Shown here piece by piece: positions 50,763 through 59,799 of a stretch of 64,000 bases of DNA (positions are counted from its first letter, which is position 1; every line of letters starts with the position of its first letter). A program made the translations under genes and the position numbers. The notes beneath the pieces were generated by a model. That model saw only the letters and a list, made by a program, of their open reading frames with translations. It was not told the DNA's origin and searched no databases. This DNA is from Peptococcaceae bacterium (GTDB lineage: Bacteria; Bacillota; Peptococcia; Peptococcales; Peptococcaceae), in NCBI GenBank assembly GCA_030524315.1, contig JAUNGU010000001.1, positions 1 through 64,000 of the forward strand, read 5' to 3'.

Positions 50763-50787
50763 CACGTCATCATCATCTCCTTTCCGC

Positions 50788-50820
50788 AGCGCCTGTCAAT
50801 AATGATGGGCGCTATTTTTT
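50788..50820 (+). terminator. Terminator of the gltS-like gene
   Basis: AGCGCC/GGCGCT (50788-50793, 50808-50813) is followed by ATTTTTT. Confidence 0.75.
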
Positions 50821-51161
50821 GCCACAATTTTTGATGGTTTGTTGTCTTGGGCGAGGGGTGCTCGGCGGGAAATTGGTGAACCAATTTTGGCGGCGAGGTG
50901 AAAATAATGGGGACGGGATGCCTATTACGGCTGTTGAATGATTGGATAAGAAAAATTTTTGGCCCACCGACGATGGACGAAAATTATTTGAATGCGTAAA
51001 AATAGTGGCTGAGAAAAGCTGGTAACGATTCTGACAAATACCTGACAACTGAACGTCGATATATGCGACAAAAGCCTAAATATAGCGGTTCTCTAGGAAA
51101 TTAACTGAAGGCTGCGATTGATAAAAATATTCCATGGGTCTGTAAAATAAACGTCTGAGAA
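50821..51161. other. Intergenic region upstream of nuo
   Basis: No gene is seen. It carries a perfect 8-2-8 palindrome AAATTGGT-GA-ACCAATTT (50870-50887), which folds as a hairpin or may bind a regulator, and a direct repeat of CTGACAA near 51035 and 51046. A role in nuo control is possible but unproven. Confidence 0.45.
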
Positions 51162-51190
51162 TTGTATTTAATTAAAAAATAGTGCATAAT
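51162..51190 (+). promoter_or_regulatory. Promoter of the nuo operon
   Basis: TTGTAT (51162-51167), 17 bases, CATAAT (51185-51190), in an A/T-rich context 85 bases before nuoA. Confidence 0.6.
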
Positions 51191-51274
51191 ATAAGGGATA
51201 TAACGGTATTTTTAATGTTATTGATTTGTCATACTCATAATGACGAAGCACTATCGTATAGGGGAGGTTTTACG

Positions 51275-51634
51275 GTGAACGATGGATTATGGACGATCAT
51301 CCTCTTCATTGCTCTGGCATTGGTATTGACCTGCGCTGGTATCGGTGTGAGCTTAATTTTGAGCCCGCATTATTACCATAGCCAAGATCAGCTGGAGACA
51401 TTTGAATGCGGGGTGGATACGGAAGGGTCCGCGTGGATCAATTTCCGTATCGGGTATTACATGTATGCCCTGGTATTTTTGCTGTTTGACATCGAAACAA
51501 TTTTCTTCTACCCACTTGCCCTTGCATTCCAGAGTGTGGGATTGTTCCCGGTTTTGAGTGCAACGGTCTTTCTGGTCATTCTCTGTATCGGCTTGTGGTA
51601 TGAATGGAAGGAGGGTGCACTGGAATGGAAATAG
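51275..51634 (+). CDS. nuoA: NADH-quinone oxidoreductase-type complex, subunit A
   Basis: This 119-aa membrane subunit (ND3) has three helices and the conserved loop [21 protein letters not shown] with the quinone-gate Cys. GTG 51275 is chosen, 7 bases after GGGGAGG; codons upstream in frame lack a site. First gene of the 11-gene nuoABCDHIJKLMN operon; nuoB starts 10 bp before its end. Confidence 0.95.
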   Translation: MNDGLWTIILFIALALVLTCAGIGVSLILSPHYYHSQDQLETFECGVDTEGSAWINFRIGYYMYALVFLLFDIETIFFYPLALAFQSVGLFPVLSATVFLVILCIGLWYEWKEGALEWK

Positions 51635-52215
51635 ACAAGGTGCGTTTTGATGAGGAGTCGATGCCGACGGCCGAGGGCTGGAGCCCTTCGACGCGCGTCT
51701 CTCCGGTAAGCGATTACCTGCGCAACACGGACAAGACCGAGGCGGAGCTTAATCGCAGTGTGATTTTGACGACGGTGGACAAGGTGCTCAACCAGGGCCG
51801 TGGCCGTTCCTTCTGGCCGCTGACCTGCGGGCTGGCCTGCTGCGCCATTGAGATGATGGCCTCGGGCGGGGCGCGCTTTGACTTGGCGCGTTTTGGCTAT
51901 GAGGTGTTCCGTCCATCGCCACGTCATGCGGATCTCTTGATTATTGCGGGTACCATCACCAAAAAGATGGCGCCCCTTCTGAAGCGTATTTATGAGGAAA
52001 TGCCCGAACCAAAATACGTCATCGCCATGGGCAACTGTGCTGTCAGCGGCGGCCCATTCGCCGGCAGCTATTCGGTGGTCAACGGTGGCGACACCTTCCT
52101 GCCGGTGGATGTCTATTTGCCAGGCTGCCCACCACGTCCGGAAGCGCTGTTTGACGCTTGCCTCAAGCTCAAGGATCGCGTCGTCGATCAATCTGTTGTA
52201 GAAAGAGAGAGGTGA
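51625..52215 (+). CDS. nuoB: Complex I subunit B (N2 cluster)
   Basis: This 196-aa peripheral-arm subunit holds the terminal [4Fe-4S] cluster N2 that passes electrons to quinone. The ligands are visible: the CC pair in [12 protein letters not shown], one Cys in [10 protein letters not shown] and one in [13 protein letters not shown] 51625 follows AAGGAGG by 10 bases and overlaps nuoA. An N-terminal extension of about 40 residues precedes the core. Confidence 0.96.
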   Translation: MEIDKVRFDEESMPTAEGWSPSTRVSPVSDYLRNTDKTEAELNRSVILTTVDKVLNQGRGRSFWPLTCGLACCAIEMMASGGARFDLARFGYEVFRPSPRHADLLIIAGTITKKMAPLLKRIYEEMPEPKYVIAMGNCAVSGGPFAGSYSVVNGGDTFLPVDVYLPGCPPRPEALFDACLKLKDRVVDQSVVERER

Positions 52216-52220
52216 GTGGG

Positions 52221-52649
52221 GTGCTAAAGGAACAAATTTTGAATGCGATTCCGTCCCTGTCTGCCGTCGAGGATGCCCACGTCAGTGCCTTTGCGGTGGC
52301 CCGCGAGGATCTCGTGCCGGCGATTATGGAGCTGGCCAACAAGTGCCGCTATGATGCGCTCTTGGATCTGTCGGTGGTGGAATATCCAGAGGATATGGTC
52401 GGCGTTTACAATCTGATGAATCTGGAGGACATGGACATGATCCGTGTGGAGGTCCATTTTCCAAAGGAGGATCTGTGGTTGCCTTCATTAAATGATGTGT
52501 TCAAGGCGTCCTACATTCTCGAGCGAGAAATGTACGACCTCTTTGGGGTGAACTACAAGGGCCATCCAGACCTCAGACGCATCTTCTTGCCGGACGATTT
52601 TGTGGGACATCCGCTGCGCAAGGATTACGAGAATCACATCAGACATTAA
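52221..52649 (+). CDS. nuoC: Complex I subunit C
   Basis: This 142-aa peripheral subunit (30-kDa family) shows the signature YILEREMYDLFGVNYKGHPDLRRIFLPDDF near the C-terminus. GTG 52221 is taken, 8 bases after AGAGAGG; GTG 52212 in the same frame overlaps the nuoB stop. C and D are separate genes, not the nuoCD fusion of enterobacteria. Confidence 0.95.
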   Translation: MLKEQILNAIPSLSAVEDAHVSAFAVAREDLVPAIMELANKCRYDALLDLSVVEYPEDMVGVYNLMNLEDMDMIRVEVHFPKEDLWLPSLNDVFKASYILEREMYDLFGVNYKGHPDLRRIFLPDDFVGHPLRKDYENHIRH

Positions 52650-52665
52650 GGAGGGGAGGAAGCCG

Positions 52666-53874
52666 ATGAGTATTTATGATAAGCAAGGGCGCTATGAGAC
52701 GCCCGAAGCCCAAACCCTGGAAGAGCTGCAAGCCCAACAGGAGGCGCTCGCGCATTTGGAGGGCAACAACGATCCCTCCCAGCCTTATGTGGTCAACATG
52801 GGCCCACAGCATCCATCGACCCACGGGGTTTTTCGCGCGCGTCTGACGATGAACGGCGAAAAGGTGGTGGCCTGTGAAAATGTCTGCGGCTATTTGCACC
52901 GCGGCATTGAAAAGCTTTGCGAGGACAAGACCTGGTCCCAGGTCATTCCTTACACGGACCGTTTGGACTATCTCTCGCCGATTCTCAACGAATGGGGCTA
53001 TTGCATGGCCGTCGAAGAGCTCTTGGGTGTCGAGGTGCCGGAGCGTGGCGAATACGTGCGCGTCATTTTGGGCGAGCTGCAGCGTATCTGTCACCATCTC
53101 GTGTATCTGGCGTCGATGGCGCTGGACTTCAACGGCTACACGGCGTGGATGTATATGTTCCGCGAGCGTGAAAAGATTTTTGACATTCTCGAGGCCTACT
53201 CGGGCAGCCGCATGAACAACAATGCACTGCGCATCGGTGGCGCCCCAACGCCACTGCCGGAAGGGCTCGAAGCCAAGATCATCAAGTGGCTCGACGAATT
53301 CCCGGAAGCCATGCGCGATTTTGAAAACGTCGTCAACGGCAACGAGATCTTCATTGCCCGCGCCAAGGACGTTGGCATCATCGACGCAGAAATGTGCAAA
53401 AACTACGGCATCTACGGCGCCAATTTGCGCGCTGCCGGTGTCAAGCTCGATTTGCGCAAGGACAAGCCATACAGCGTCTATGATCGCTTCGATTTTGAGG
53501 TGCCGGTGGGCAAGCAGGGCGACAGCCTCGACCGCTACCTGGTGCGTCATGAGGAGATGGCCGAATCGGCTAAGATCATTCGTCAGGCCCTGGAGCAGAT
53601 GCCAAAGGAAGGCCCAACCATGGGCAAGGTACCAAAGATGATCAAGGTGCCGGCCGGCAGCGCCTACGCCCAAATCGAAGGCGGCATGGGCTGGCTCGGC
53701 TACTACGTGGTCAGCGATGGAGGCATGAAGCCTTATCGCGTGCGCATCCATGCACCGAGCATGATGAGCGTCTTTGCCCTGCCAGACCTGGTGGCCGAAA
53801 GCGACATGTTCATGCAGGATTTTGTCGCCGCCCTGGCCTCAGTTGATATCGTTCTCGGCGAAGTGGATCGATAG
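52666..53874 (+). CDS. nuoD: Complex I subunit D (49-kDa, quinone site)
   Basis: This 402-aa subunit forms the quinone pocket with NuoB and derives from the large subunit of NiFe hydrogenases, without the NiFe cysteines. Marks are NMGPQHPSTHGVFR, GYLHRGIEKLCEDKTWSQVIPYTDRLDY, and the end DIVLGEVDR. ATG 52666 follows AGGAGGGGAGGA. An unusual 40-residue Gln/Glu-rich N-terminus precedes the conserved start. Confidence 0.96.
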   Translation: MSIYDKQGRYETPEAQTLEELQAQQEALAHLEGNNDPSQPYVVNMGPQHPSTHGVFRARLTMNGEKVVACENVCGYLHRGIEKLCEDKTWSQVIPYTDRLDYLSPILNEWGYCMAVEELLGVEVPERGEYVRVILGELQRICHHLVYLASMALDFNGYTAWMYMFREREKIFDILEAYSGSRMNNNALRIGGAPTPLPEGLEAKIIKWLDEFPEAMRDFENVVNGNEIFIARAKDVGIIDAEMCKNYGIYGANLRAAGVKLDLRKDKPYSVYDRFDFEVPVGKQGDSLDRYLVRHEEMAESAKIIRQALEQMPKEGPTMGKVPKMIKVPAGSAYAQIEGGMGWLGYYVVSDGGMKPYRVRIHAPSMMSVFALPDLVAESDMFMQDFVAALASVDIVLGEVDR

Positions 53875-53885
53875 GGGGGAGATTG

Positions 53886-54923
53886 GTGGATAATTTATTT
53901 ATTAACATTGGCCACTGGATTGTCAATTTGGTCATGAGCCTTGGCGGGTCAGAAACCCTGGGGATCTGGATCATGCGCATCTGCTGCGCCGTGGGGATTC
54001 TCATATTCCTTTTGATCAACGTTATCATTCTCGTTTATTTGGAACGTAAGATTTCCGGTTTCATCCAGGAACGCTTGGGGCCAAACCGCTGCGGGCCTTT
54101 CGGGATTTTCCAGCTCTTTATGGACATTCTGAAGCTCGTCAGCAAGAACACCTTCGTGCCAGGGGCAGCCGATTACTGGATCTACTGCCTGGTGCCAATC
54201 GTCGTCTTTATTCCAACGATGATGATCTTTGGCATCATGCCGCTGGGTGAAGGGATGACCGTTTACGATTCGCCGGTGGGCTTGCTCTACTACTTTGCGG
54301 TCAGCGCCCTGACGACCTTGATTCTCCTGATGAGTGGCTGGGCTGCCAACAACAAGTACAACCTCATGGGTGGTATGCGTGCAGCGGCACAGATGATCAG
54401 CTACGAAATCCCGCTGATCTTCTCGATCATCGGCATCGTCATGATGACCGGCAGCCTCAACCTCAACGACATCGTCTACAACCAGGTGGATCACGGCTGG
54501 TTTATCTGGCGTCAACCGCTGGCGTTCATCGTCTTTTCGATTGCTGCCACTGCCGAAATCAACCGTAACCCATTCGACCTGCCGGAAGGCGAGCAGGAGC
54601 TGACCGCCGGTTACCAAACCGAGTACAGCGGCATGCGCTTTGCCTTCATGTACCTCGGCGAGTATGTGGCCCTCTTTGCCATGTGCTGGCTGGCTGCGGT
54701 ACTCTTCCTCGGCGGCTGGGACGGACCAATTCTGCCAGGTTGGCTGTGGCTGTTCATTAAATCGTATGTATTTGTGCTCCTGAATATGTGGGTGCGTTGG
54801 ACCTTCCCTCGTATTCGTGTGGACCACATGATGAAGTTTAATTGGAAAGTGTTGATTCCGTTGGCAATCGCTAATATGGTGGTTACCGGTGTGGTAATCA
54901 AGGCTGTTCAATTTCTGGCATAG
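53886..54923 (+). CDS. nuoH: Complex I subunit H
   Basis: This 345-aa membrane subunit (ND1) has eight helices and links the quinone site to the pump. Motifs are ERKISGFIQERLGPNRCGPFG, the Glu-rich loop AEINRNPFDLPEGEQELTAGY and the C-terminal WVRWTFPRIRVDHMM. GTG 53886 is preferred; TTG 53883 is in frame. Its ribosome site GGGGGGAGA (53874-53882) is perfectly complementary to the first loop of small RNA candidate A. Confidence 0.94.
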   Translation: MDNLFINIGHWIVNLVMSLGGSETLGIWIMRICCAVGILIFLLINVIILVYLERKISGFIQERLGPNRCGPFGIFQLFMDILKLVSKNTFVPGAADYWIYCLVPIVVFIPTMMIFGIMPLGEGMTVYDSPVGLLYYFAVSALTTLILLMSGWAANNKYNLMGGMRAAAQMISYEIPLIFSIIGIVMMTGSLNLNDIVYNQVDHGWFIWRQPLAFIVFSIAATAEINRNPFDLPEGEQELTAGYQTEYSGMRFAFMYLGEYVALFAMCWLAAVLFLGGWDGPILPGWLWLFIKSYVFVLLNMWVRWTFPRIRVDHMMKFNWKVLIPLAIANMVVTGVVIKAVQFLA

Positions 54924-54934
54924 GGGGTGGATTT

Positions 54935-55573
54935 ATGTTCGGAAGTGGATTAATCAAGGGCCTGAGTGTGACCGGAAAGCACTGGTTCAGAAGGGAATTT
55001 ACAGAACAGTGGCCGGAACAACGGCCTGACCTTCCTCCTGCCAGCCAGGGATTTTTCGATTATGACCTGAGCAAATGCATCGGTTGCGGGCTGTGCGAAC
55101 GCGCCTGTCCCAACCATGTCATCAAAATGACCACCGAAAAAAACGACGAAGGCAAGAAGGTGGTCACCTCCTACGTCATGGAGGTGCAATATTGCCTGTT
55201 CTGCGGAATGTGTGTAGAGGCGTGCCCACCAAAGGCGCTGACCAATGCCAACAACTTTGAAATCGCCTGCTACCATCGCGAAAACACGAATTTTGACTTT
55301 GCCACCGGCGAGCCCCAAAAGCTCAACGAGGCGTTCAACAAAATCCAAGCGGATTATTGGAACAAGAAGCGTCCCGAAGGCAATCCAATCGGCATGCCTG
55401 AACCGGTGAAGCCGCCAAGACCGGCACCAAAGCCAAAGCCTGCCGCACCTGCTGAGGGTGCAAAGCCAGCAACAGCACCAGCAAAACCAGCTGCGCCTGC
55501 TGAGGCAGCGGCACCTGCTGCCAAGGCGCCGGAAACCGCTGCGGACAAGGAAGGAAAGGGGGCAGATGAATGA
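54935..55573 (+). CDS. nuoI: Complex I subunit I with an Ala/Pro/Lys-rich tail
   Basis: This 212-aa ferredoxin-like subunit carries two [4Fe-4S] clusters: CIGCGLCERACP and CLFCGMCVEACP (about residues 48-98). Normal NuoI ends near residue 150; here about 60 extra residues of Pro, Ala and Lys follow (PKPKPAAPAEGAKP and similar), a disordered tail. Without NuoEFG, NuoI is the likely electron entry point, so the tail could help dock a soluble donor such as ferredoxin (inference). It overlaps nuoJ by 4 bp. Confidence 0.95.
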   Translation: MFGSGLIKGLSVTGKHWFRREFTEQWPEQRPDLPPASQGFFDYDLSKCIGCGLCERACPNHVIKMTTEKNDEGKKVVTSYVMEVQYCLFCGMCVEACPPKALTNANNFEIACYHRENTNFDFATGEPQKLNEAFNKIQADYWNKKRPEGNPIGMPEPVKPPRPAPKPKPAAPAEGAKPATAPAKPAAPAEAAAPAAKAPETAADKEGKGADE

Positions 55574-56070
55574 TTTCTCCAGTGCTATTTTATCTCATGG
55601 CCTTTGTCGTGATTTTTGGCGCGCTGATGATGGTCGTCAATAAGAACATTCTCTACAGCGCCATCAGCATGGTCATCTGCTTTTTGGGGGTTGCCGGGAT
55701 TTTTGCAACCATGCAGCTTTCCTTCTTTGCAGTCGTGCAAATCATGGTCTACGTCGGCGCAATCACGATTCTCATCGTCTTTGCCATCATGCTGACCCGT
55801 CACCCAAAGGGCGATTTGGAAACGACCAATCCTTTTTCCAAAAACGTCGTCGGCGCTGGCGTCGTCGCCGTTGGTCTGGCCTTTGCCATGTCGGTGATCA
55901 TCCGTGGTCTCAACATGCTTGAGCCTCAGCCGATCGCCGAAGACCTGATGCAGCAGGTGGGGATTGCCATGTTTGGCACCTACGTGTTGCCTGTCGAATT
56001 GGTCGCTGTGCTTCTCCTGGTGGGGATGCTCGGTGCCATTGTCATCGGGAAGGAGGATGATGGCCAATGA
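55570..56070 (+). CDS. nuoJ: Complex I subunit J
   Basis: This 166-aa membrane subunit (ND6) has five helices, including the pi-bulge-type segment VVQIMVYVGAITILIVFAIML of the family. ATGA overlaps couple it to nuoI before and nuoK after. Confidence 0.95.
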   Translation: MISPVLFYLMAFVVIFGALMMVVNKNILYSAISMVICFLGVAGIFATMQLSFFAVVQIMVYVGAITILIVFAIMLTRHPKGDLETTNPFSKNVVGAGVVAVGLAFAMSVIIRGLNMLEPQPIAEDLMQQVGIAMFGTYVLPVELVAVLLLVGMLGAIVIGKEDDGQ

Positions 56071-56375
56071 TCGGACTGACACATTATCTCTTGTTGGCAG
56101 CGCTCTTGTTTGCCATCGGTCTCTTTAATGCCCTGGCAAAACGCAACGTCATCGCTGTGCTCATGGGGGTTGAACTGATGCTCAATGCAGTCAATATCAA
56201 CCTTCTGGCCTTCAACCGCTTCGTCGGTATCAGTGGTGTTGACGGCTATGCGTTTATGCTGATTGTCCTCGTTGTTGCTGCGACCGAGGTCGCCGTCGGT
56301 TTGGCGCTCATCATCAAGCATTTCCGCGAGAGCGGAAACAGCGATGTGACGCACATCGATTGGCTCAAGTGGTAA
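56067..56375 (+). CDS. nuoK: Complex I subunit K
   Basis: This 102-aa membrane subunit (ND4L) has three helices with the conserved membrane Glu residues in LMGVELMLNAVNIN and in VVAATEVAVGLAL. These carry the proton path between NuoH/J and the antiporter-like subunits. It overlaps nuoJ by 4 bp. Confidence 0.96.
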   Translation: MIGLTHYLLLAALLFAIGLFNALAKRNVIAVLMGVELMLNAVNINLLAFNRFVGISGVDGYAFMLIVLVVAATEVAVGLALIIKHFRESGNSDVTHIDWLKW

Positions 56376-56391
56376 GGGGGGAATAGAAACA

Positions 56392-58263
56392 ATGACATCA
56401 TATGCTTGGCTCATGCCACTTTTACCGCTTATCGCTTTTGTTATTACAGGCCTGTTTACCAGCCGCAGTAAAAACTTAACCATCGGCATTGTAATTGGGG
56501 CCTTTGTCATCAACTTGGTGATTGCCACAGGTATCGGCATGGAAATGCTCGGTGGCGCGGCAACCATGAATGACCCAATCCAGTACGGCTTTGAATGGCT
56601 GAAGATTGGCGATTTCTCTATCGAATGCGGTGTGCTCCTGGACCCACTCACTGCAGTGATGCTCTTTGTGGTCATGGTTGTTGCGACCCTCGTCGCAATC
56701 TATTCCATCGGCTACATGCACGGGGACCCGGGAACGCCACGTTTCTTCACGTATCTGAGCTTGTTTGTGGCTTCCATGCTGCTTTTGGTCGTGGCAAACA
56801 ACTACTTCTTTATTTTCTTTGGTTGGGAATTGGTTGGTCTGTGCTCTTACCTCCTGATCGGCTATTATTACGATACCGACAGCGCGGCGCGCGCCAGCCA
56901 GAAAGCCTTTCTCTTCAACCGTCTCGCCGATTTTGGCTTCATGCTCGGTTTCTTCCTGATCTTTGCAGTTTTCGGCACCTTCAATTTTGTCGAGCTGGCA
57001 GATCTCATTCCGAAGTATGACAACGCCTTTCTTGTGGCGCTGATGGGGCTCCTCGTTTTCGTTGGGCCTATCGGCAAATCGGCACAATTTCCGCTGCACG
57101 TCTGGCTGCCAGACGCCATGGAAGGGCCTACACCAGTCAGCGCACTGATTCATGCGGCAACCATGGTCGCCGCCGGTGTCTATCTCCTGGCGCGTCAGTT
57201 TGCCCTCTTCTCAAGCAGCGACATTGTCATGAATGCGATTGCCATTGTCGGTGCCTTCACGGCGATTTTTGCCGCCTCGATGGCGTTGGTCAACAACGAC
57301 ATCAAGCGCGTGCTCGCCTTCTCGACAATGAGCCAGCTCGGCTACATGGTCATGGCCATCGGCCTTGGCACCATCACCGCTGCGACCTTCCACTTGGGCA
57401 CCCACGCCTTCTTCAAGGCGCTGCTCTTCTTGGGCGCCGGTTCGGTCATCCACTGCGTCGGCTCCAACGACATGGCGCAAATGGGCGGCCTGCGCAAGGT
57501 CATGCCAATCACGACGGTGACCTTCATCATCGGTTCTCTGGCGCTGGCGGGGATTTTCCCATTTGCGGGCTTCTGGTCCAAGGATGAGATCATCACCACG
57601 GCCTTCACCAGCGGCCACTACGGCTACTTCTTCATCGCTGAACTCGTTGCCTTTATGACGGCGTTCTACATGTTCCGCCTGATTTTCCGCACCTTCTTCG
57701 GCGAAAACCACACAGACAAGAGTCGCCACCTTCATGAATCGCCAAAGGTCATGACCGTGCCGCTCATCATTCTCTCTGTGTTTGCAATTTTTGCAGGCTT
57801 TGTCGGTGCACCATTCATGCACAACGGCTACGCCTCCTACATTTTCTATGGCGAAGTGCATCATCCGGAAGCCAACTACGTGGTCATCTTCTTGTCCACC
57901 TTCCTGGCGCTTGCAGGGATTTTCCTGGCTTACCTGATGTACCAGAAAAAGAGCATCGATCCGGCAGGCATCGCCAAGGCCAGCGGCCCAATCTACGGCA
58001 TCCTCGCCAACCGCTTCTACATCGACCAGATCTATCAGTGGATCTTTGATGTGGTCGTCATGGGCTTCTCCTATGTGTGCAAGTGGGTCGATACCTACAT
58101 TATTGACGGCTTCCTCGATTGTGTGGCCACCGTCACCAAATGGTGTGGCGCCAAGCTGCGCAAAACCGAAACCGGTAATATGCAGACCTATGCGCTCGTC
58201 ATGTTTTTCGCAGTCATCGTTGTGGTGCTGTGGAAAGCCGTGCCAATGTTGGGAGGGATGTAG
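56392..58263 (+). CDS. nuoL: Complex I subunit L (antiporter-like)
   Basis: This 623-aa proton-pumping subunit (ND5) has about 16 helices and the long lateral helix at its C-terminus. Signatures include FFGWELVGLCSYLLIGYY, GKSAQFPLHVWLPDAMEGPTPVSALIHAATMVAAGVYLL and KRVLAFSTMSQLGYM. GGGGGGA precedes the ATG. Length is in the usual range. Confidence 0.96.
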   Translation: MTSYAWLMPLLPLIAFVITGLFTSRSKNLTIGIVIGAFVINLVIATGIGMEMLGGAATMNDPIQYGFEWLKIGDFSIECGVLLDPLTAVMLFVVMVVATLVAIYSIGYMHGDPGTPRFFTYLSLFVASMLLLVVANNYFFIFFGWELVGLCSYLLIGYYYDTDSAARASQKAFLFNRLADFGFMLGFFLIFAVFGTFNFVELADLIPKYDNAFLVALMGLLVFVGPIGKSAQFPLHVWLPDAMEGPTPVSALIHAATMVAAGVYLLARQFALFSSSDIVMNAIAIVGAFTAIFAASMALVNNDIKRVLAFSTMSQLGYMVMAIGLGTITAATFHLGTHAFFKALLFLGAGSVIHCVGSNDMAQMGGLRKVMPITTVTFIIGSLALAGIFPFAGFWSKDEIITTAFTSGHYGYFFIAELVAFMTAFYMFRLIFRTFFGENHTDKSRHLHESPKVMTVPLIILSVFAIFAGFVGAPFMHNGYASYIFYGEVHHPEANYVVIFLSTFLALAGIFLAYLMYQKKSIDPAGIAKASGPIYGILANRFYIDQIYQWIFDVVVMGFSYVCKWVDTYIIDGFLDCVATVTKWCGAKLRKTETGNMQTYALVMFFAVIVVVLWKAVPMLGGM

Positions 58264-58266
58264 TCA

Positions 58267-59799
58267 ATGAATAGTCTAGGATTTCCAATTCTGTCGCTGA
58301 TTACACTGATGCCGATTATCTGCGCGGTTGTGATTTTCTTCATTCCATCTGCGAACGTGGACGCGATGAAAAAAACAGCCATCGGCTTCATGGGGTTGAA
58401 CCTTTTGCTCACCCTCTTCATGTTTGCCCAATATGATGTGGATGCAGGCGGGATGCAATTTGTCGAAAACGTGACCTGCTCCGATTTCTTAGGAATCAAC
58501 TATATCATGGCAGTGGATGGGATCAGCGCACCACTGATGCTTTTGACGAGTCTGATCATTTTTGCAGGCTCCTGTATCTCCTTTGATATGAATACGCGCA
58601 CCAAGGAATTTTTCATCTTCCTGATGATCCTCGTCTGCGGGGTGTACGGCGTATTCGCATCACAGAATCTTTTGTTCTTCTATATTTTCTTCGAGCTGGC
58701 GCTGGTGCCAATGTACACCCTCGTTGGTGTCTGGGGATCGGTCCGCAAGGACTATGCAGCGATGAAGCTGGTGCTGTATCTGTTGATCGGCTCGGTGTTT
58801 GTGCTCGTGGGAATTATTTCCATGTACCTCTACGGTGGCACGGTCCTCGGTCATCTCTCCCTCAACATGGATGAGCTGGCACAGGTGCCATACACCACCG
58901 CCTTCCAGACCTACTGCTACGCCTTCCTGGCGCTGGGCTTTGGCTTCTTGGTCAAAATGTTCCCATTCCACACCTGGTCGCCACTCGGTTATGCAGCAGC
59001 GCCAACGGCCGTCTCCATGCTCCATGCCGGCGTCATCGTCAAGCTCGGTGCCTACGGTCTCATCCGTTGCGCCGTGAGTTTCTTCCCTGAAGGGGCCCAA
59101 TACTGGGCGCCAGTGATTGGCCTGCTCTGTATGGTCAACATCATCTACGGGGCCTTCATCGCCATGGTGCAAAAGGACATGAAGCTTTTCGTTGGTTACG
59201 CCTGCGTGAGCCACATGGGCTACATTCTCCTGGGTGTCTCGACGCTGAACCTCATGAGCCTGTCCGGTGCGGTCAGCCAGATGGTGGCCCACGGTCTCAT
59301 GATGGGGCTCTTCTTTAGCGTCATCGGCTACATCTACCACGAGGCTGGCACCCGCGACATCACCGCCTTTGGCGGCTTGGCCAAGCAAATGCCAAGAGCG
59401 GCTGTGCTCTTTTCCCTGGCGGCGCTCGCCTGCCTGGGGCTGCCTGGGATGTTCAACTTTGTTGCTGAATTCCTCATCTTTATGGGGACCTTCACTAGCG
59501 ACAAGCTGATCCTCGGCTTCATCAGCTACCAATTTATGGCCGTTGTGGCCATCTCTGGGATTGTCATCACCGCCACCTACTGCCTGCGTGCAGTGCGTAT
59601 CGCCTTCATGGGGCCACGCAATCCAAAATGGGACAAGCTCCACGACATTCATGGGATCTACCTCGTAGGCCCATGTGTCTTGGTCATTGCCCTCTTCATC
59701 TTTGGTTGCTACCCACACGGCATTGGTGCGATGATTGAATCCGGCGTTGCGCCACTGGCCAGCGCCATCGAGTCTAATGTGATTGGAGGGATCTTCTAA
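58267..59799 (+). CDS. nuoM: Complex I subunit M (antiporter-like)
   Basis: This 510-aa proton-pumping subunit (ND4) has 14 helices. Signatures are FYIFFELALVPMYTLVGVWG with the key Glu, MFPFHTWSPLGYAAAPTAVSMLHAGVIVKLGAYGLIR and KLFVGYACVSHMGYILLG. It starts 3 bp after the nuoL stop and overlaps the nuoN start by 1 bp. Confidence 0.96.
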   Translation: MNSLGFPILSLITLMPIICAVVIFFIPSANVDAMKKTAIGFMGLNLLLTLFMFAQYDVDAGGMQFVENVTCSDFLGINYIMAVDGISAPLMLLTSLIIFAGSCISFDMNTRTKEFFIFLMILVCGVYGVFASQNLLFFYIFFELALVPMYTLVGVWGSVRKDYAAMKLVLYLLIGSVFVLVGIISMYLYGGTVLGHLSLNMDELAQVPYTTAFQTYCYAFLALGFGFLVKMFPFHTWSPLGYAAAPTAVSMLHAGVIVKLGAYGLIRCAVSFFPEGAQYWAPVIGLLCMVNIIYGAFIAMVQKDMKLFVGYACVSHMGYILLGVSTLNLMSLSGAVSQMVAHGLMMGLFFSVIGYIYHEAGTRDITAFGGLAKQMPRAAVLFSLAALACLGLPGMFNFVAEFLIFMGTFTSDKLILGFISYQFMAVVAISGIVITATYCLRAVRIAFMGPRNPKWDKLHDIHGIYLVGPCVLVIALFIFGCYPHGIGAMIESGVAPLASAIESNVIGGIF

